Shown: positions 9,961 to 20,375 of the stretch, piece after piece
Layout: each line of letters starts with the position of its first letter
How positions within the stretch are numbered: position 1 is the stretch's first letter
DNA from: Crotalaria pallida
Lineage: Eukaryota > Streptophyta > Magnoliopsida > Fabales > Fabaceae
NCBI GenBank assembly: GCA_037953625.1
Contig: CM075656.1
Location: 30,005,001-30,069,000 of the forward strand
Direction: 5' to 3'
Length of the DNA stretch: 64,000 nt
Made by a program: the position numbers and the translations under genes
The notes under the pieces: generated by a model
The model's input: the letters and a program-made list of their open reading frames with translations, nothing else
Database searches by the model: none
What the model was told of the DNA's origin: nothing

Positions 9961-12649
9961 CTAAAAGTTCCATGCAAGTTCATCCATATAATTCATATCA
10001 TGGGACATAAATTCAGAGGTAAGTAAACTCTCCAACAACCCAAAATCAAAGTTAGAGCTGTCAAAAGAAGCATCCGTTTCAAGATTATTGCCCTTCCCAG
10101 TTTCTCTGATTTCATCAACTGACTTCTCACAAGTCTTGTCCTTCTCCACCTGAACCTGTGATTGTAGTAGTCCTTCTTCTTCCAATGGTTGATTTCTAAA
10201 ATCTTCAGCATCAACACTAGAAAACCATATGTTATTATTCTCATCATTGTTACATATTCTAACCGCAGATGGGTTCATGATGATAGAAGAAGAACAAATG
10301 TTGGAGTCTTTCTCAATTGATGGTTCATTATAAAGCAACTCTGGGAATTTATTTGAATGAATATTGTTGGATGTTTGGTATTGAGAGGAAACGATGGTAG
10401 AGGGAGTTTGAAAATTGTTTAGTTGAGCTTTATTAGGTAGTGAAGAGAAAGTTTGACTTGTTTCAATAATGGGAGCATTTGGACACTGTGAACTGATATT
10501 GATAATGGAATTGGAATTTTGATAAATCTTAGAGATAGTAGTGGTGCATGCTGATGAATTTCTCCTACGAGAAGAGAGAAGATTGTGGGTTTGTGGGTCT
10601 AAACCTTGAGAGATGAGTTTCTTTTTAATGCAGGAGTTCCAGAAATTCTTGACCTCGTTGTCTGTTCTTCCAGGGAGGTGCTTGGCTATTTGGGCCCATC
10701 TGCATAAGACAAATAACGCATTCATGCAATATTAATGAAAATAATGCAAGCCAGGCCCTCGTACTTCTTTAAATTGAGTTTGTTCAAGAGGGAACCCAGA
10801 CTAAATTTGATAAGATACACACATATCAATTGAAATGAATTTTTTTTTTTTTTGGAGAATATTAAAAAATTATACTTCCTCCATCCCTTAATATAATTCA
10901 TTTTTACTTAATTCACTCATATTAAAAAAATTAATTGTCACTCTCAAATTTATCAAAAAAATATTTAGTCATTTCAAAGTTACCCTTATTTAAAACTTTA
11001 CAAGATGTATTTGAAATATTTGGAGAAACTTTTTAATGCTACCTAAATATTCCAAAACAACTTATAAAAAGAGACAATAAATATATTAAAATGGTGTCCT
11101 ATAATAAGAGAAAGAAGGAATATTTTCTTATCATTTTTCATTGAAGTTATCTTTTTAAGAGTACTCCATGGGGTTTGAGATATAAGAAAAAAAAGGACAT
11201 TTTTTTTAAATATAAGCAAAATTAACTAATTTTTTTATAATTTATTTCATTCCTAATACTATTTTTCTAAAACATTCCTAAAAAAATTGTTACTCCTTCC
11301 TGTCCTTAATATTGGTCACATTCTCGAAAAAATTCTATCCTAATTATATATTCTCATAAAATTCATAAAACTAATTATTTTTCTTGGCATGTGTAATTTG
11401 GTTAAGTATGTCCTATAATAAGAACAAGAAAGTATCTTATTTAATTTTTGTTTAATTCTCAATGTAACTTTCGTAAAATACCTCTATTTTTTATAAATTT
11501 GAAAAAAAAAATTAAATGTATTCAACTACTCCTCCGTTTCACTATGTTTGGTCTTTTAGCCTTTTTTTCTTGTTTCATATTATTTGGCCTTTTATATTTT
11601 CAATACAAAAACATATTTGTTTCTTCCAATTTTAACATTTCATTCAATCATTTATATTACTCCTCATTAATTCTACTTTTATCATTTCTCTCATCTCTAA
11701 ACTACTATACATTAATTAATGGATACACTTACTAATAAAAATTAAATACTACTACAATTTTCAATAAAGACTAAATAGAGTCATTTTGGACAAACTATAC
11801 ATAATACTTACAATAATTAATACTTTCTTAATCTGTGTGCACAAATCTAAAAGTCCAAATATAATGAAATGGAGGGAATAATCTTCCTAATAAACGTAAA
11901 ATTAGTTTTTTTTTCTTAATTCAAATGGAAGGGAATATTCTTTGACAAATGTTTTAAAGTTAATCGATACTAGCATTTAAGCGAATTTTTTTTTTTCAAC
12001 AACAGAGAAGAGAAAGTTTACATTTATCTGGGTTTAAACATGGATAATCACACTAAATGATTGAAGAATAAATATAATCTTAAGTATTCATTTTTTAAAG
12101 AAAAAACATACAACTTTAATTATTAACAAGATTTTAAATTATCTGGATGTAATATCTAATTGTCTTAGGTATTATTTTTGCATATAAGAAAATGAGGTTG
12201 ATACTTGATAGGATCTCAATTACGATGATAGTGACTTTTAAAACATAATGTTTCAACCTCAATCATGTGCTCGTAATAACCCTTTACCTGTTTCCCAGAA
12301 TTCTATGAACATCAATTATGATTTGCTCTTCTTCATCGGTGAAGGAACCCCTCTTCAGATCTGGCCTCAGATAATTTATCCATCTCAGTCTGCAACTCTT
12401 TCCACATCTCTGCAAGCCTGCATGTAACAAACCAATTATATCATCATGTTTTATATGTTATACTTCTTCTTGATTGCTTTCTCTCTCACACGAAGATATA
12501 GAAGAGAGAAAAATAATGCCTGCAAACTTTGGTACAGAACTCCAACTTTTATGGCCATGAGTGGTGATATATTTCAAAAGCTTCTCATCTTCTTCAGGAG
12601 ACCACAGCCCTCTTTTAATCTTCTGTTTGCTACAGCAACGATGGCCCAT
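9961..12649 (-). CDS. R2R3-MYB transcription factor, three exons
   Basis: Nuclear DNA-binding regulator. Exons are 12520-12649, 12288-12417 and 9961-10699; together they total 999 bp (332 residues plus stop) with matching phases. The N-terminus MGHRCCSKQKIKRGLWSPEEDEKLL enters repeat R2 with Trp16, Trp36 and Trp56. Repeat R3 has Phe69, Trp88 and Trp107, and LPGRTDNEVKNFWNS is intact. Exon boundaries fall at the positions standard for plant R2R3-MYBs. The C-terminus is Ser/Asn/Gln-rich with an acidic end (SFDSSNFDFGLLESLL), probably an activation region. The repeat sequence resembles the MYB61/MYB86 and MYB26/MYB46 groups, often tied to secondary wall or phenylpropanoid control, but I cannot place it reliably. 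Oddity: intron 1 starts GC (12519-12518) with a poor donor context. Intron 2 is 1.6 kb and holds MITEs. Confidence 0.9.
10873..11120. repeat. Stowaway-like MITE in MYB intron 2
   Basis: The left end CTTCCTCCATCCCTTAATAT pairs imperfectly with the reverse complement of the right end (TTCCTTCTTTCTCTTATTAT), and TA dinucleotides flank both sides. It has no coding capacity. Another incomplete end of the same kind (CTCCTTCCTGTCC) starts near 11293. Confidence 0.55.
11529..11878. repeat. Stowaway-like MITE in MYB intron 2, 350 bp
   Basis: Terminal inverted repeats of about 30 bp: the left CTCCTCCGTTTCACTATGTT matches the reverse complement of the right end, TTCCCTCCATTTCATTATAT. TA target duplications are at 11527-11528 and 11879-11880. 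Confidence 0.75.
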
Positions 12650-12737
12650 TTCTCAGTTCTCCCTGAACACTTTATGAAAGAATTGTGCATTTGAGATTTA
12701 AGCACTTCATTAATGAATGAAGACCTTTATAAGTAGT

Positions 12738-12753
12738 GCTTATATATATAATA
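12738..12753 (-). promoter_or_regulatory. TATA box of the MYB gene
   Basis: On the minus strand the sequence TATATTATATATATAAGC lies about 90-100 bp upstream of the MYB start codon at 12649. That places transcription start roughly 60-70 bp before the ATG. The intervening leader is short and has no obvious intron. Confidence 0.6.
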
Positions 12754-12769
12754 TAGAAGGGTGCAGTGG

Positions 12770-13126
12770 TCTTACCCCTCATGTTACCCAGACTCACCCT
12801 GCATATGTACACGTGGCATCATAACCGAGAGAGGGAAGGTTTGTAGAGTGAATGACAAGTGAAAGGATCCTCTCTATCAATTGTCCAAAATGATAACAAA
12901 TAAGTGCATTTGCTAAAACTTTAGGAAGAGAACCAACCGTGAAGAAGCCATGTCCATACTTTACCCCCTTTATGTGATGATATATATCTAATCACATGTA
13001 TTAAAGTATAAATGTTTAAAGATAAAATCAAGTCCTAAAAATTATAGGGCATACAATAACCGATGGATAATTGAATTTATTAAGTATTATCATATGTTAT
13101 AAAAACAACCACATTACTTCCATATA
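12770..13126. other. Intergenic DNA upstream of the MYB gene
   Basis: AT-rich sequence with no convincing reading frame. It presumably contains the distal MYB promoter. I see no clear repeat in it. Confidence 0.4.
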
Positions 13127-13290
13127 TTTAAAGTTGGGATGGTAACACAACAACCCACTAATAAACCAAATTTGGGTGACAAGTCATTTAGTAAGACATG
13201 CATGTCATCATCTAGTGGTAAAATTGAATAACCTATCACCCAACTATTGGTTTTATTAGTGGGTTATTGTGCTACCATCTAAATTTTGAT
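13127..13290. repeat. Short MITE with about 45-bp inverted arms
   Basis: GGATGGTAACACAACAACCC followed by ACTAATAAACCAA at the left is mirrored at the right (TTGGTTTTATTAGTGGGTTA and TTGTGCTACCATC). The arms are separated by about 75 bp. The family is not recognised. Confidence 0.65.
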
Positions 13291-13375
13291 TGCAGGGTGG
13301 AAATATTCTAAAAACAATTCTATTCTAATAATATGCATGAAACTTTATCAGTAGAGTCAAATATACTCCACTAAT

Positions 13376-13515
13376 AAAGCTTACCACGGTTGGTTGATAA
13401 ATGATTAAGTTTTTTAAACATGATGTCAAAATGATTTGATTAAAAAAAAAATTCAAATCGGTAGAAAAGCACTATTCATTAACTGATTTGACACGGCACT
13501 TGATCAAATAGATAG
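13376..13515 (+). repeat. Degenerate copy of the tRNA-derived SINE
   Basis: The stretch with ACGGTTGGTTGATAAATGAT and TTAAACATGATGTCAAA aligns to the A-box region of the intact SINE at 14515-14700. It has decayed around the B box. Confidence 0.45.
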
Positions 13516-14227
13516 GGACTCCTTGTTAGGGAAAAAAAATAAAAACCAGAAACAGAAGTGAGAAAAAGGGTTTCTGCCTCACTAGTTCCGGAAACTATTA
13601 CTTTTCAATGTACAATCTCTATTGTACGATACTCAAATGATATCTCAACATATTGTTGGGCTTACATGTGATATCTTAGCATTGATATGTGACATGTTTA
13701 TCTTGAAATATTATGCTTATTTTGATCCAATTTTGGTGTTAATAAAATTCTTTGTTTATAAAAGAAAAGATAATTATTGAAATAAAATTACATAAAAAAT
13801 AAAATGGATTTTATGTTTTTTGTTTTATTAATTAGATAAATTAATCCGTGTGTCTATTTCTCAATATATATATCTATATACCTACTTACAGTCACACATA
13901 CACCAGCATGCACTGATATCAAATGAGTGACGCGACCGGTAGCGTGAGTAAACAATATTTTCGATTTTTTCCTATACACATTATAGTATGTTTGCTATAT
14001 AGATTTTGAGAGGCTAGTAATCGAGCGGTAGGGACCTTTGAAATCAACCTAACCAGAGGATCGGAGAACACTGAAGAAAAAAATTGTCCTAGTTGTATTG
14101 AGTTAATAATGGTTTTAACTTTTAAATATGGTTATGCAATTATAATGAGGCCGCAATGCCATTATTTTGGTAGTCTCTGCAACTTGTATTGGTGATTATA
14201 GTTATGATTAAAGTTTAATGGGTATGC

Positions 14228-14390
14228 ACAGTTGGTGTAAAGTATTTTACATCGTCGGTTCATCATCCACCACACTCATCTGTTTTACTTTTCATCAAGA
14301 GTCAATACTCAATAGTACATGACTGGTGGATGATATATATACTGACGGTGTAAAAATACTTTACACTACTATCGGCGCACCATCCATTTT
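14228..14390. repeat. MITE with inverted arms around a hairpin
   Basis: GGTGTAAAGTATTTTACATC, then GTCGGTTCATCATCCACCA, on the left are mirrored by TGGTGGATGATATATATACT and ACGGTGTAAAAATACTTTAC on the right. No coding capacity. Confidence 0.65.
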
Positions 14391-14514
14391 CTCGATGATT
14401 TTGGTAAAATTAATATTCGCCATAAAACTTTCTATATCAAATGTTTAACATAATTACATTCCTATGAAACTATATTAGTTGCATTTTGGTAAACATAATA
14501 TAAATTGAAAAACC

Positions 14515-14700
14515 ACCAATAAAGCCCAGCACAGTTGGTAGATGACTGAGTTTCTTAAGCATGATATCAGGCGTTCGATCTCTGCCATGGGTATGGAAAA
14601 GAGTTTGTTAGTAGAGGCAAACTCACTTCGGTAATCTCTACATCTCGGAGGGGAATATTCTTTGGCAGTCGGCTAAAGATATCCCCGGTGTACACCAAAA
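14515..14700 (+). mobile_element. tRNA-derived SINE with 17-bp target duplication
   Basis: About 186 bp. The 5' part resembles a tRNA promoter: an A-box-like AGCACAGTTGGTAGATGACT and a B-box-like GGCGTTCGATCTCTGCC, spaced about 35 bp apart. It ends GGTGTACACCAAAA. It is flanked by a 17-bp direct repeat with one mismatch (14498-14514 and 14701-14717; ATATAAAYTGAAAAACC), as made by LINE-type reverse transcription. The same family recurs inverted at 55818-56010, and its tail occurs near 36108-36150. Confidence 0.8.
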
Positions 14701-15544
14701 ATATAAACTGAAAAACCTGGGTTCAAATAAATGTGAAAGAAGCATGCTCTTATTATGCAAAATACAATGAAATTTCTGTGGATATATATGTAAGAGTATT
14801 GAATGAGTTCTACCCTTTTATTATGTTAAAATATTTTTTTAAAAAATTATTGGTTGGTCTTGATCGCCACATTTTTCATTCACGTCAATAACAATTTAAT
14901 AAGTATCAAAATTTAGTTGAAAGGATAAAATAAAAGAGTAATTATGTGTGAATTTTTTATTGACCTGAATCATAGATAATATCTTAAATAATACATGATT
15001 AACTAATAATTTCTAATATTTTTTACCGTTACTTGTCCATACGTTTATTTTGTATAGTCAAATATGACATGACTATTCAAGAATAAGACAATCAATTGGA
15101 CAGAAAAATCAAAGCAAGGAAAAAAGGAAAGAATTATCAAACGGTTCCATTGGTTTCCGAAACATATCAAAGTTGGAAAAATGAGCTGGACTTGAAACTT
15201 CAGGTTCACTCTTGAATCGGTGTCCTTTAATAGTCTAATTGAGTGTCACTCTTGCCATCTCATTAGCGAATACTAGTGGAATTCATTATCTAATAAAAAT
15301 CGTTTGCACCCCGACAATGCACAAAACGCTTTTAGAAGCCATACAAATGAATTTGACAACATAAATATTGAGTCGCAAATACGTTATTTGAACAAAACGG
15401 AAAGACATGAGAATGAATAATCTAATTTATATTATATATACTTAGACTTGCACGTTAGACTTTGAAATATTATGGTGGTGGCCTTGTAATCCCACTTCCG
15501 TGAATCTACCAACTCGGCAAGAAACCAAGAATCTTTTTTGGAAA

Positions 15545-15755
15545 TTTCTATCATGTAACCTAATTTTGGGTTGTTGCTAAACAATCCTTTGTATGAACCA
15601 ATGATGCATTGCCACCTCATGTATTGTTGTCATGTCATTTTTTAAAAAGTCAAAACTCATAAATGTCAACCCAAAAATATGTGAAATGGCAAAGTATTAT
15701 TGGTTAAACAAAAGATTGTATGACAACAACCCAAAATTAGGTTGCATGGAAGTAA
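15545..15755. repeat. Inverted-repeat MITE-like element
   Basis: AACCTAATTTTGGGTTGTTG, continued by CTAAACAATCCTTTGTATG, is mirrored by CATACAATCTTTTGTTTAACC-like sequence read back from 15750, with ACAACCCAAAATTAGGTT at the right. The arms extend 60-70 bp. No target duplication was resolved. Confidence 0.55.
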
Positions 15756-15981
15756 TGCCCATCTTTTTTATGGCTTTTTTACTTTGTCTTAATAGACTGA
15801 ATAAGAACAAGTAATCTATGTTGGAATCAGCCATTCATGAGAAAAATGTTCTCTTATCTGAATACATGCACGTAGTCTTCATGATTCATCATTGGATATT
15901 TGGATCATTAAGCGTAACATTCAATAACGTATTCATTGTCATTGACCATACAACATCCTAGATCGAGTATGTCATAAAATA

Positions 15982-16440
15982 CTCCCTCCATTCCTCAATA
16001 TTAATCTTTGGGAAGATTTTGATAACGGACAAAAAAAAGTTAGTTAAAATAAATAATGATATAAAATTTATTAATAATTTAAGGTATATTTTTATATGTT
16101 TTATTAATTATAATTTCACACATTTTTACTTGATAATAATTTTAGGAGATTGTTGAGTTGAGAACAAGTTAAAGTATTGTATTAAATTTTTGTTGATTAA
16201 AAGAAAATATGAAGGGTATTCTTAAAAAAAATAATTAATGCTATAAATAAAGGAAATAAAATAATTATAAAAAAAAAACAAAATATAAAGTTAGTACTTA
16301 TATTTCACGAGTTAAAAGTTAAGACATGATACAAGATGCACTTGATGGGCAAACTCTGTCCCTTAATGTAAGACATATTTTTATGAATTTTTTTTGTCTT
16401 ATTTATAATATCTTATTTTAAATTTTAATTTTAATTAGGC
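15982..16440. repeat. MITE ends, unresolved
   Basis: CTCCCTCCATTCCTCAATAT at 15982 and CTCTGTCCCTTAATGTAAGA near 16354 are typical starts of plant Stowaway-like MITEs. I could not pair them with confident right ends, so these may be nested or truncated copies. The stretch is otherwise very AT-rich with no gene. Confidence 0.4.
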
Positions 16441-17532
16441 TTAATTATGTCACAAGTCCCTGAAGTTTGGGATACTTGATTCCGGCCAGTTTTTGCTAAG
16501 TTATGCCCTCAAACTTATCTCTGGTTTGCTATTTGCCCCTGTGACGGATTCCGGCCAGTTTTTGCAATGTTTATGCCCTCAAACTTATCTTCGATTTGCT
16601 ATTTGCTCCTATGACGAATTCCGACCAGTTTTTGCACATCCATGGTCCTAGTCGTCCCACCAGAGCTCTTCATTTTCAACCTTTCTCCAACCAACAGAGC
16701 TCCAACCACCATACTGTCTCCCTCAAATAAGCAAATGAACCCCACTGCAGCGATAAACGCATGCGAAGCTAGTCGTCGCCTATCAACCGTGTTACGATCG
16801 TACGACAATCCAATCTAATTTGACTATTAACAATGCCCAAGTTGAATAGCACGGAAGCCTTCTCAAGGTGAATGTTCTGCTGAGAGGACTTGTTCTTCGA
16901 TTTGAAGGCATCGAACCAGACAAAGGTGAGAGAGTTGACGTGACTTGGGTCGGTTGGGATAGGAAAGCGGGTTTCGACGAGGCAAAAGGATTTGAAATAG
17001 GACTGGAAGAGATCGCAGAAGGAGGGAATGGAGGGGAAGGGTGGTGCTCGATTTTTAGAGCGGATATGCTTAATTTAGGGTTTGGGGATCGTCTACGAGG
17101 TTTTGGCGACAGTGATGGCATGGTGGTGGGAGCTGGTAGGGTGAGGTATGGTGACGATGACAGTATTGTGGTTGGAGCTTTGGTGGTTGGAGAAAGGTTG
17201 AAGATGATGAGCTCTAGTGAGGTGACTAGGACCATGGTGGTCCATGTTTGCAAAAACTGGCTGGAATTCGTAACATGGGCAAATAGCAAAATGAAGATAA
17301 GTTTGAGGACATAAACATTGTAAAAAATGGCCAGAATCCGTCACAAGGGAAAATAGCAAACCGGAGATAAGTTTGAGGGCATAAACATAGCAAAAACTGA
17401 CCGGAATCCATCAGAGGGACAAATAGCAAACCGGAGATAAGTTTGAGGGCATAAACATTGGAAAAAAAAAGAATAAAGCTATCTGGCAAAAGTACCCCAA
17501 ATTTCAAGGACTTGTGACATAATGAAGTCTAT
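16440..17532. mobile_element. Mutator-like element with repeated subterminal units
   Basis: The ends form a long inverted repeat: CTTAATTATGTCACAAGTCC on the left, and CTTCATTATGTCACAAGTCC when the right end is reverse-complemented, both followed by CTTGAAATTTGGG-like sequence. Inside each arm a unit of about 70 bp containing ATAAGTTTGAGGGCATAA and CCGGAATCCGTCA-like blocks is repeated two or three times. No target duplication was resolved. The 16640-17290 interior is more GC-rich and holds overlapping frames on both strands. Confidence 0.65.
16640..17290 (-). pseudogene. Possible captured gene fragment inside the Mutator-like element
   Basis: The interior of the element has a base composition unlike its surroundings. 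On the minus strand a frame of 165 codons ends at 16792. It is Ser/Pro-rich with a basic C-terminal part (NRRTSPLSRTFTLRRL). I do not recognise the product, and there is no conserved domain. Mutator-like elements often carry host gene pieces, so capture is plausible, but a random GC-rich spacer would also explain this. Treat the coding call as weak. Confidence 0.3.
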
Positions 17533-18850
17533 TAATTAATTACCTTTTTTCTACAAATATCTTATTTACCTAATAGACCAAATAATAATAAAAGGGTTAA
17601 TCGTTCTATTTATGACAATTATCACTGGTCTATTTGTATGGTCACGTGCTCAACTTATCATGCACTAGCTAATCAAAACAACAACTAGGAGCCAAAAGCT
17701 AGTACCGAAGGAAAAAAAAATAATAATAAAAAAAAAACTAGCTAGAAGAATAACATAACTTTAACAAAAATCAAAACTTTAACTAATTATGTACTCAACT
17801 ACGATGCCAAAAACTTTTTGCGATTTTCTTAAGTCTTCAAATTTATTTGCTTTGCGATTTTTACACGTTATGGGTGGTGTGCATGTATACATATAACCTA
17901 TATTAGCAAGACATTCTTCTTGCACAGTAGTACCACTCTTTTCGGCATTCGACATTGTCATCAACCCTTTAGTTTCATGAATAATGGGAGGTACACAGTG
18001 GTGCTGCTTGCAAATGGTGGTGTACGACTATGCGCTACCATAAATGGTAGTAGTGTCTAGATGATGGTATCCTGTGTTGAGTTAATCGAAGTTGATGATG
18101 TGTAACGGTAGTCTGTCACAAATAGTATTACCGGTTGTTGCGATTTTTTGAAGTCTTAAAATTTATGCTCTCAAGTCATGCCGAAGTACAATTAATCAAG
18201 CAGATATGGTTGATCCCACATAAACTTAGTGTAAGTGTTAGCTATTATTAAATGTTCTATTCTAATTGTACAAATACCAAGTGAAAGAATGTTTTAAAAA
18301 ATAAAGAAGAGCATGTAACAAAATTAAATGAAAGCAAATAATCAAAATAAAGTTGAATGGGATGAGAGATGACTAAGGGCCATAATCCATCAAGATTAAT
18401 TATATTTTAACGTTAGCCATGTTAATTATTTTACCTAATTAAATTACTTATGAACATCTAGTGGCTTAGTATGTGTTCACAGATAACACAATGATGAAGC
18501 ACTCAAACAAAATATTTCAAAGGTGTGACTCATCTACCAAATTAATAAGAATTAATAAATCGTCAATTGTATCCATGATATGAAACCATAATTGATATCT
18601 AATAATACTTACTATCTCAGGTAGCACAAATAAATTCAAAGCATGAAAAAAACATGACTAAATTCATCTAATATTTAATTATATAAATTGAGTGGGTAAA
18701 AAAATCAATAGTCATCAAAATCTATAGCAAGGATAAAATAAATTAACAAAGCATTGTTAAAGTTATCAATGTTTAATTTCATCATTCCCTTAGTATCAGG
18801 AGTTTAGCTAGACATAGATAAAAAAAAAAAAAACCATAATAGAAGTTGTC
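17533..18850. other. Intergenic, nothing recognised
   Basis: AT-rich DNA with short frames only. A 61-codon minus-strand frame (17779-17964) with four Cys has no recognisable family. No repeat structure stood out. Confidence 0.4.
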
Positions 18851-18858
18851 TCGATAAT

Positions 18859-20375
18859 GGATTCCATGGTTAATTCTCTTCTCTCCACGGCACTCCAATT
18901 GTTACAATAATGGATTCCATGGTTAATTCTCTTCTCTTCACGGCACTCTTCTTGGGTCTGTACCTAGGGATGGCAACGGGGCGGGGAATGCTCTGGGTGG
19001 TCTTTCTCATTCCCCATCTTCGAGTCTCATTTGCCCCCCATTCCCATCCCCATCCCCAAACCCCACGTCGGGGGTAGATTAATCCTCATCCCCATTCCCC
19101 ATCACCCCACGGGTCCCCACGGGGAAACTAAACATATAATTTCAATTTGACCTATTATAAAATTAGCAATGTCGAATAACATTTTTAAACTTGTATACTA
19201 CAGAAAAATAATCATTAAAATTCAAGAGATTCAATCCAAAAACATATGATAAACTGATATTAATGCAAAATTATAAATTGAAATGTTCCAAAAAAAATGA
19301 AAAAAAGAAAATTACCAAATCTAACATCATCAACAACATACTTGACTAGTGACAAGTGGTGGAGCCCATGAGATGGTTAGAGAAAGGCGGAGTACAGAGT
19401 GGTTCCACATACACCTTTCTGGCCATATCTGCTACTAAATTTATCGCCAAGCTAAAGAAACAAACAAAGACCAAGAAATCAATGCACTATTTATAATCAA
19501 GAACACTACTTCACAATAAAGCAAACAAGACTTTACCTCAGGCCTACGATGTAACGTAACAGACTAGAAATTTGATACACATGTTGTTATCCTTATCAGA
19601 GCAAAGAGTCACCCTATCAATTACTTCTCCTCCATGAATAACCCCCGGCTTAAATGATTGAGAGGTGTACCGATATGAACTGAATATAAGGAATACAATC
19701 AGTGACATACATCTAATACAAAAAACCTATCCACAGTTGAGGATACACATACCACAGTGGATGAGAGGTGAGAGAGAGCGGCGAATCACGACGGGTAGCG
19801 CCACGGAAGAAAGAAGAAGAATCGCGCAGCGGAAGGAAGAAGAACAAGAAGGGCAGCGCCACAGGAAAGGAAGAAGAAGAAGAAGCGTCGCACAACGGAA
19901 GGAAGAAGAAGAACAGCACCGAGCAGCGAAGGAAGATGAAGAAGAAGCGCAGCGCCGCACTGGAGGAAGAAGAAGCTGTCGCAGAGGGATTAGAGAAGGT
20001 GTTGTGCTACTGAGTCCTAAACTAGGGTTGGGATAGGTTTTCACCTTTTTTTTATAATTAATATATGTGAAATTGCAAAAAAACCAATTATTTAAGGGCA
20101 TATAGGTAAAATATTTAAGGGCATATAGGTAAAATAGGCGGGGACGGGGAACCCGCGGGGACGGGGGAACCAATCCCATTCCCCGCCCCAAAATCTGTTC
20201 GGGGGAAAAATCCCCCCATCCCCGCCCCCGATGGGAAAAAATCCCCGAACTCGGGTCCCCGAACGGGGCGTTCCCCACGGGGATCCCCATGTGCAGTCCC
20301 CCATTGCCATCCCTATCTGTACCTCCCACAAGTATTATGCGACCTTCTTCTATTTATATTGTGAGCATCAATATC
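18859..20375 (+). pseudogene. Signal-peptide-like small frame split by an hAT element
   Basis: From the ATG near 18911 the frame reads MDSMVNSLLFTALFLGLYL up to the hAT target site at 18957-18964 and continues in frame after the second target copy at 20316-20323 for about another dozen codons to a TGA. It has the look of a secretory signal peptide. A near copy of the first 45 bp starts at 18859 and soon reaches a stop, so the start was also tandemly duplicated. The product is not recognised and the frame is short, so this may be a remnant or chance. Confidence 0.3.
18965..20315. mobile_element. Non-autonomous hAT element, 1351 bp, 8-bp target duplication
   Basis: The left end TAGGGATGGCAACGGGGCGG matches the reverse complement of the right end, TAGGGATGGCAATGGGGGAC. 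The 8-bp direct repeat TCTGTACC flanks it at 18957-18964 and 20316-20323. Subterminal regions are rich in GGGGA/TCCCC runs, as in this hAT class. No transposase is present. The interior contains a (GAA)-rich block at 19760-20010 that produces long Lys/Arg/Glu frames of no significance. Confidence 0.88.

Noticed and set aside
12446..12694. Plus-strand frame over MYB exon 1
   Set aside because: Antisense to the MYB repeat coding sequence; the minus strand has the conserved Trp residues and splice phases.
19665..20036. A 123-codon Lys/Arg/Glu-rich frame
   Set aside because: It comes from a GAA-rich repeat inside a non-autonomous hAT element; reading the other frames gives similar low-complexity products.
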